From Spirochaetia bacterium (lineage in GTDB: Bacteria; Spirochaetota; Spirochaetia; PWKH01), in the NCBI GenBank assembly GCA_021736545.1, contig JAIPFS010000091.1, positions 1-6,379 on the forward strand: a DNA stretch of 6,379 nucleotides. The letters are read 5' to 3'. Positions within the stretch are counted from its first letter, which is position 1. Every line of letters starts with the position of its first letter. Position numbers and translations under genes: made by a program. Below are positions 3,510-6,379 of this stretch, in pieces. The notes beneath the pieces are model-generated. The model made no database searches. It was given only the letters and a program-made list of their open reading frames with translations, and was not told the DNA's origin.

Positions 3510-6338
3510 CTATTTGATGTTTTCACTGATATAATCATGAATCCTTCGCTGTATTCGTGCTTCATTAAGCTCATATCCTAGCTTTCGGATTTCTCTTTCA
3601 TCCTTCCTATGTTTTGTAAGGATCACTGACAATTGAGCTTCAAGTGCTGTTCTTCGCCACATAGGCTCGTCAATTTTTCCTTCAAGGGCTGCTGCTCGTT
3701 GAATTTCTGATTCAATATCAGCATCAGTAACATATTCGGCATAAGGATACGAACTAAAATCTTCGCTGAAATCAACTGTCTCAAACACCACATCATTAGG
3801 TGTTAATTCAGACAACAACTCTTTTTCAACAGCTAATTTAATACTGAAAATTTCTTTGGACTTTACCTTGAAACTTACTTCGTTTTCGTCGATAAGCAAA
3901 TCTGAAATCTTTTCTTCAAGTAAATTCACAAAGCCTGCTTCACATATATGCCAACTTGAACTAAGGACAAGCTTTGCAGTTTGCTCTGCAAGATTCACTC
4001 CCCTAACTACTATCCCCTTACCATCCTCACTAGCTTTTACAGCAGTAATTTTAACAGAATGAGTGTCTCCGTTTAGACTCAAACGGCTGTCTAATGCAGG
4101 CAGTTCCCCGGATGACGGAGTAGAAGAAAGAACAATGGGCTCATTATTATACTCTTCTGATAAAGTAAAAACATCTGAATACGAATCTCCATAGTGGGGA
4201 CAAACGGCATATTCAAAACTCATCTCTCGAAGGCACTGTGCATCTGGAGTGAAAATTTCGGGACCGGCATCTCCAATTCTTGTATTTATGTCCTTTGCTA
4301 TCCATCCTACGGATCTGAAAAGCGTCAGCGCAACTGTTCCGACGCCTTCATTTTCAATAATTTGATACTCTGGAAGGCCTTTGTTAAATACAGCAAAACC
4401 TTCATTCTCATGTAGTAAATCGAGAAATTCCCGCGTATGAAAAAACGTTGAAGGCTCTGTTTCACGAGCTCCGACTATGACCTTTCTGACATAATCAGGA
4501 ATAGATTCCTCTTTATAATCATCAATATAAACAGGACGCTCGGTTATATCAAATGGGCTGGCAGCATATACTTTTTCAGTGTCCAGCCTTGTTGGGAAAA
4601 GAACCCGGAGCCTATGGTCGCGGACGGTATTCCTTACTGTTGTTCTGCATTTTACAACTGGTGATTCCGCCTCTATCGAAATATATGTAACTACAGGAAA
4701 TTCCATCAGTTCGGGACTCCGCTGCTTATGATTATGGACATCCGAAACTGGAAGTCTCAACACTAAACTAACTCGAAAGCATACTTCCCAAAGTTCTGAG
4801 ATAACAACTTCTATCACAGCTTCCGCATCACTGCTTGTTATCCTTATATCATTATCAGGAAAAGAATAATTATACGCATCACCGGAGTCTCCCATATCTT
4901 CAAGAAGTCCGAGATTATTATATTTTTTACCAGTCTTTTTATATTCAACATTGAAGGAACCGTTTTTATTCAACTCAAAATGTATGTGACTATTACTAAC
5001 TTTAAAACCTTCAACGTGAAGATACGATTCCGGAAGCTCACGTTTGCTGATTACCTTATACCCAAAACTCGGGAGGTTTTTAACATACAAAGACTTTCCC
5101 TTATAACTTATTACAGCATTACGCTCCTTCAGCATGGTATTTACAACTATCAGTGCTTCATCCCCACTGCAGCAAGTTGTATCGACCACGCCAGCTAAAT
5201 ATGCTGCCTGTTTTTCCAGCAAAGCATTTCCAATCTGAAAAACTTGCCGGCTTCTCTGTTCCATGTCTTTATGCACATCATCAATACTAACCCCGCAGAT
5301 ACTGTCATGTGGATGGTTTTTCAGTAGAAGTTTCCAAGCCTGCTCAATTGCTGCTTGGCCATACTCTCCTCCAAGTAAGTAAACAATCAGAGATATAGGT
5401 TCAAGCTTTTTTTCAAGCATCTTCTGCAAACGATCATTCTGCAATTTCAGATACATCCTAGAAGACATCACGCCCGGAAAAACTGAAATAAATCTTCCAT
5501 TATACAAAGCACCTTTCAAAGTTGGGAGTTCCGGATTCTCTGAAGCAATTACATTCAGATAGCTATCTGGATCATTCTGAGTAGAATTATAATTATCACC
5601 ATTTAATTTTCCGTTTTTAATATACGGTTGAATATCGTCGGGTACCATTTCCTGATCATAACCATTCATCATGAGCAAATTCTTAGTAGCAGCAAAGGGT
5701 TTCAATTTTTCTACCTCTGCATTCATTCGCTCATTCATAATTGAGTCATATTCCGCAAGCCTCATTATATTCCTGTAACTGTTAAGTAAATACACTGAGA
5801 GCATTTTCGTACCGTCGGGAGCTTCCCAGATAAATTCTGATTTAACATGATCCGGATTCATTGCAACACCGCGCCAGACGTAAAGGCCCTTAAGCCCCGC
5901 AAGTTTATGTATTTGGACAGTCTGCGAAATTTGACCAAAATTATCCAGCAGCCAGCCTGATTTCATACTTCCGCCAAATGCTTCGGCAACTTTCTGCCCA
6001 TATAAAAAGTTTCTGACAAGTGATTCTTCACTAAGAAGCTGCCAATCAGGTTGAAGATAGTAGGGACCAATAAAAAGAGCACCACGCTCTACATGACTTT
6101 TCAGCTCTCTTTTTACCAAAGAAACAGACATTTCATTCTTTGACAGTTCTTCAAAATAATCTTCAATCATGGAGACTTGCCCATCTAGAATGAATTTATA
6201 ATCAGGTTCCTTTTCAAGCATTGCAAATAATCCATCAAAAAAAGGAATAAGCCATTCATTTGTATACGGGCTATTCAGATACCATTCCCGGTCCCAATGT
6301 GTATGTGATAATATATGTACTTGATAAGTTTTCTGCAT
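3510..6338 (-). CDS. Alpha-mannosidase, glycoside hydrolase family 38
   Basis: This 942-residue cytoplasmic enzyme (no signal peptide) is a zinc-dependent retaining alpha-mannosidase of family GH38. The N-terminal catalytic domain opens with HTHWDREWY (12-20), giving zinc ligands H14 and D16. The likely nucleophile and third ligand is D132 in LLDNFGQ, NGYDQ (225-229) carries D228 as likely acid/base, and HPHD (342-345) supplies the zinc histidine H344. The three-helix region (about 285-380) and beta-sandwich domains follow, with conserved FNKGLPEY (651-658), LFRSVGW (673-679), TPDAQ (697-701) and FEYAVCPH (708-715). These motifs resemble E. coli MngB (mannosylglycerate hydrolase) from memory, but substrate cannot be fixed. 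Residues about 865-942 form a charged, probably helical tail that seems longer than in compact bacterial members. The start has AAGGA five bases upstream. The gene looks more AT-rich than its neighbour. The flanking upstream gene, probably in the same transcript, lies outside the window. Confidence 0.96.
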   Translation of the reverse strand: MQKTYQVHILSHTHWDREWYLNSPYTNEWLIPFFDGLFAMLEKEPDYKFILDGQVSMIEDYFEELSKNEMSVSLVKRELKSHVERGALFIGPYYLQPDWQLLSEESLVRNFLYGQKVAEAFGGSMKSGWLLDNFGQISQTVQIHKLAGLKGLYVWRGVAMNPDHVKSEFIWEAPDGTKMLSVYLLNSYRNIMRLAEYDSIMNERMNAEVEKLKPFAATKNLLMMNGYDQEMVPDDIQPYIKNGKLNGDNYNSTQNDPDSYLNVIASENPELPTLKGALYNGRFISVFPGVMSSRMYLKLQNDRLQKMLEKKLEPISLIVYLLGGEYGQAAIEQAWKLLLKNHPHDSICGVSIDDVHKDMEQRSRQVFQIGNALLEKQAAYLAGVVDTTCCSGDEALIVVNTMLKERNAVISYKGKSLYVKNLPSFGYKVISKRELPESYLHVEGFKVSNSHIHFELNKNGSFNVEYKKTGKKYNNLGLLEDMGDSGDAYNYSFPDNDIRITSSDAEAVIEVVISELWEVCFRVSLVLRLPVSDVHNHKQRSPELMEFPVVTYISIEAESPVVKCRTTVRNTVRDHRLRVLFPTRLDTEKVYAASPFDITERPVYIDDYKEESIPDYVRKVIVGARETEPSTFFHTREFLDLLHENEGFAVFNKGLPEYQIIENEGVGTVALTLFRSVGWIAKDINTRIGDAGPEIFTPDAQCLREMSFEYAVCPHYGDSYSDVFTLSEEYNNEPIVLSSTPSSGELPALDSRLSLNGDTHSVKITAVKASEDGKGIVVRGVNLAEQTAKLVLSSSWHICEAGFVNLLEEKISDLLIDENEVSFKVKSKEIFSIKLAVEKELLSELTPNDVVFETVDFSEDFSSYPYAEYVTDADIESEIQRAAALEGKIDEPMWRRTALEAQLSVILTKHRKDEREIRKLGYELNEARIQRRIHDYISENIK

Positions 6339-6354
6339 AGTATTCCTTGTTGAT

Positions 6355-6379
6355 TTAGCCTTTATATGCTGGCATTAAA
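6355..6379 (-). other. Possible 3' end of an upstream gene
   Basis: On the minus strand two frames are open from the window edge. One ends at TAA 6355-6357 after LMPAYKG and the other at TAA 6362-6364 after FNASI. Either would put an upstream gene within about 16-23 bp of the mannosidase ATG, consistent with an operon, but too little sequence is present to say that a gene exists. Confidence 0.25.

Noticed and set aside
1..6379. CRISPR array, insertion sequence, phage genes, tRNA or rRNA
   Set aside because: No spaced repeat array, transposase, integrase or structural RNA signature was seen on either strand.

Overview
The window carries four protein genes: a small RNA-recognition-motif protein, a lipoprotein-type glycerophosphodiester phosphodiesterase, a large exported modular protein of unknown function, and a GH38 alpha-mannosidase. 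It also holds a few intergenic dyads and repeats. The organism is bacterial, with ordinary Shine-Dalgarno sites and promoter-like -10 boxes. A spirochaete (Spirochaetota) is my best guess. It rests mainly on the exported protein, which joins a charged helical N-terminus with a W/F-E-T-x-x-x-F-x-x-R type motif, a group-2 Ig-like domain and a C-terminal DUF1566/Lcl-like domain, a mix I associate with free-living and host-associated spirochaetes. This is inference from protein style, not a database result.

Layout, left to right. Positions 46-324 (minus) encode the RRM protein, followed toward the window edge by a GC-rich stem-loop. Positions 325-756 are a long non-coding stretch between divergent genes. 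It contains a twin 10-bp direct repeat, a short palindrome, a 7-bp dyad, a possible 22-residue ORF and a likely promoter for the next gene. Positions 757-1581 (plus) encode the GDPD lipoprotein. It converges on the 562-residue modular protein (1616-3304, minus) with only 34 bp between the stop codons, and a perfect 8-bp hairpin sits over the GDPD stop. Positions 3305-3509 hold the promoter of the modular protein, overlapped by a palindrome and an opposing extended -10 box. Positions 3510-6338 (minus) encode the GH38 enzyme, with a good ribosome site. The right edge may include the last codons of an upstream gene, but two frames are possible.

The genes do not form one obvious pathway. The mannosidase points to use of alpha-mannosides (or mannosylglycerate-like compounds), and the GDPD lipoprotein to scavenging of glycerophosphodiesters at the cell envelope. 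The modular protein is probably a periplasmic or surface binding protein, and the RRM protein probably a small RNA chaperone. By eye the mannosidase gene is more AT-rich than the modular-protein gene next to it. I see no mobile element, tRNA, rRNA or CRISPR array. I do not find a clear new multi-gene system; the most unusual items are the modular exported protein with its in-frame 12-bp repeat and the repeat/dyad cluster at 469-515.
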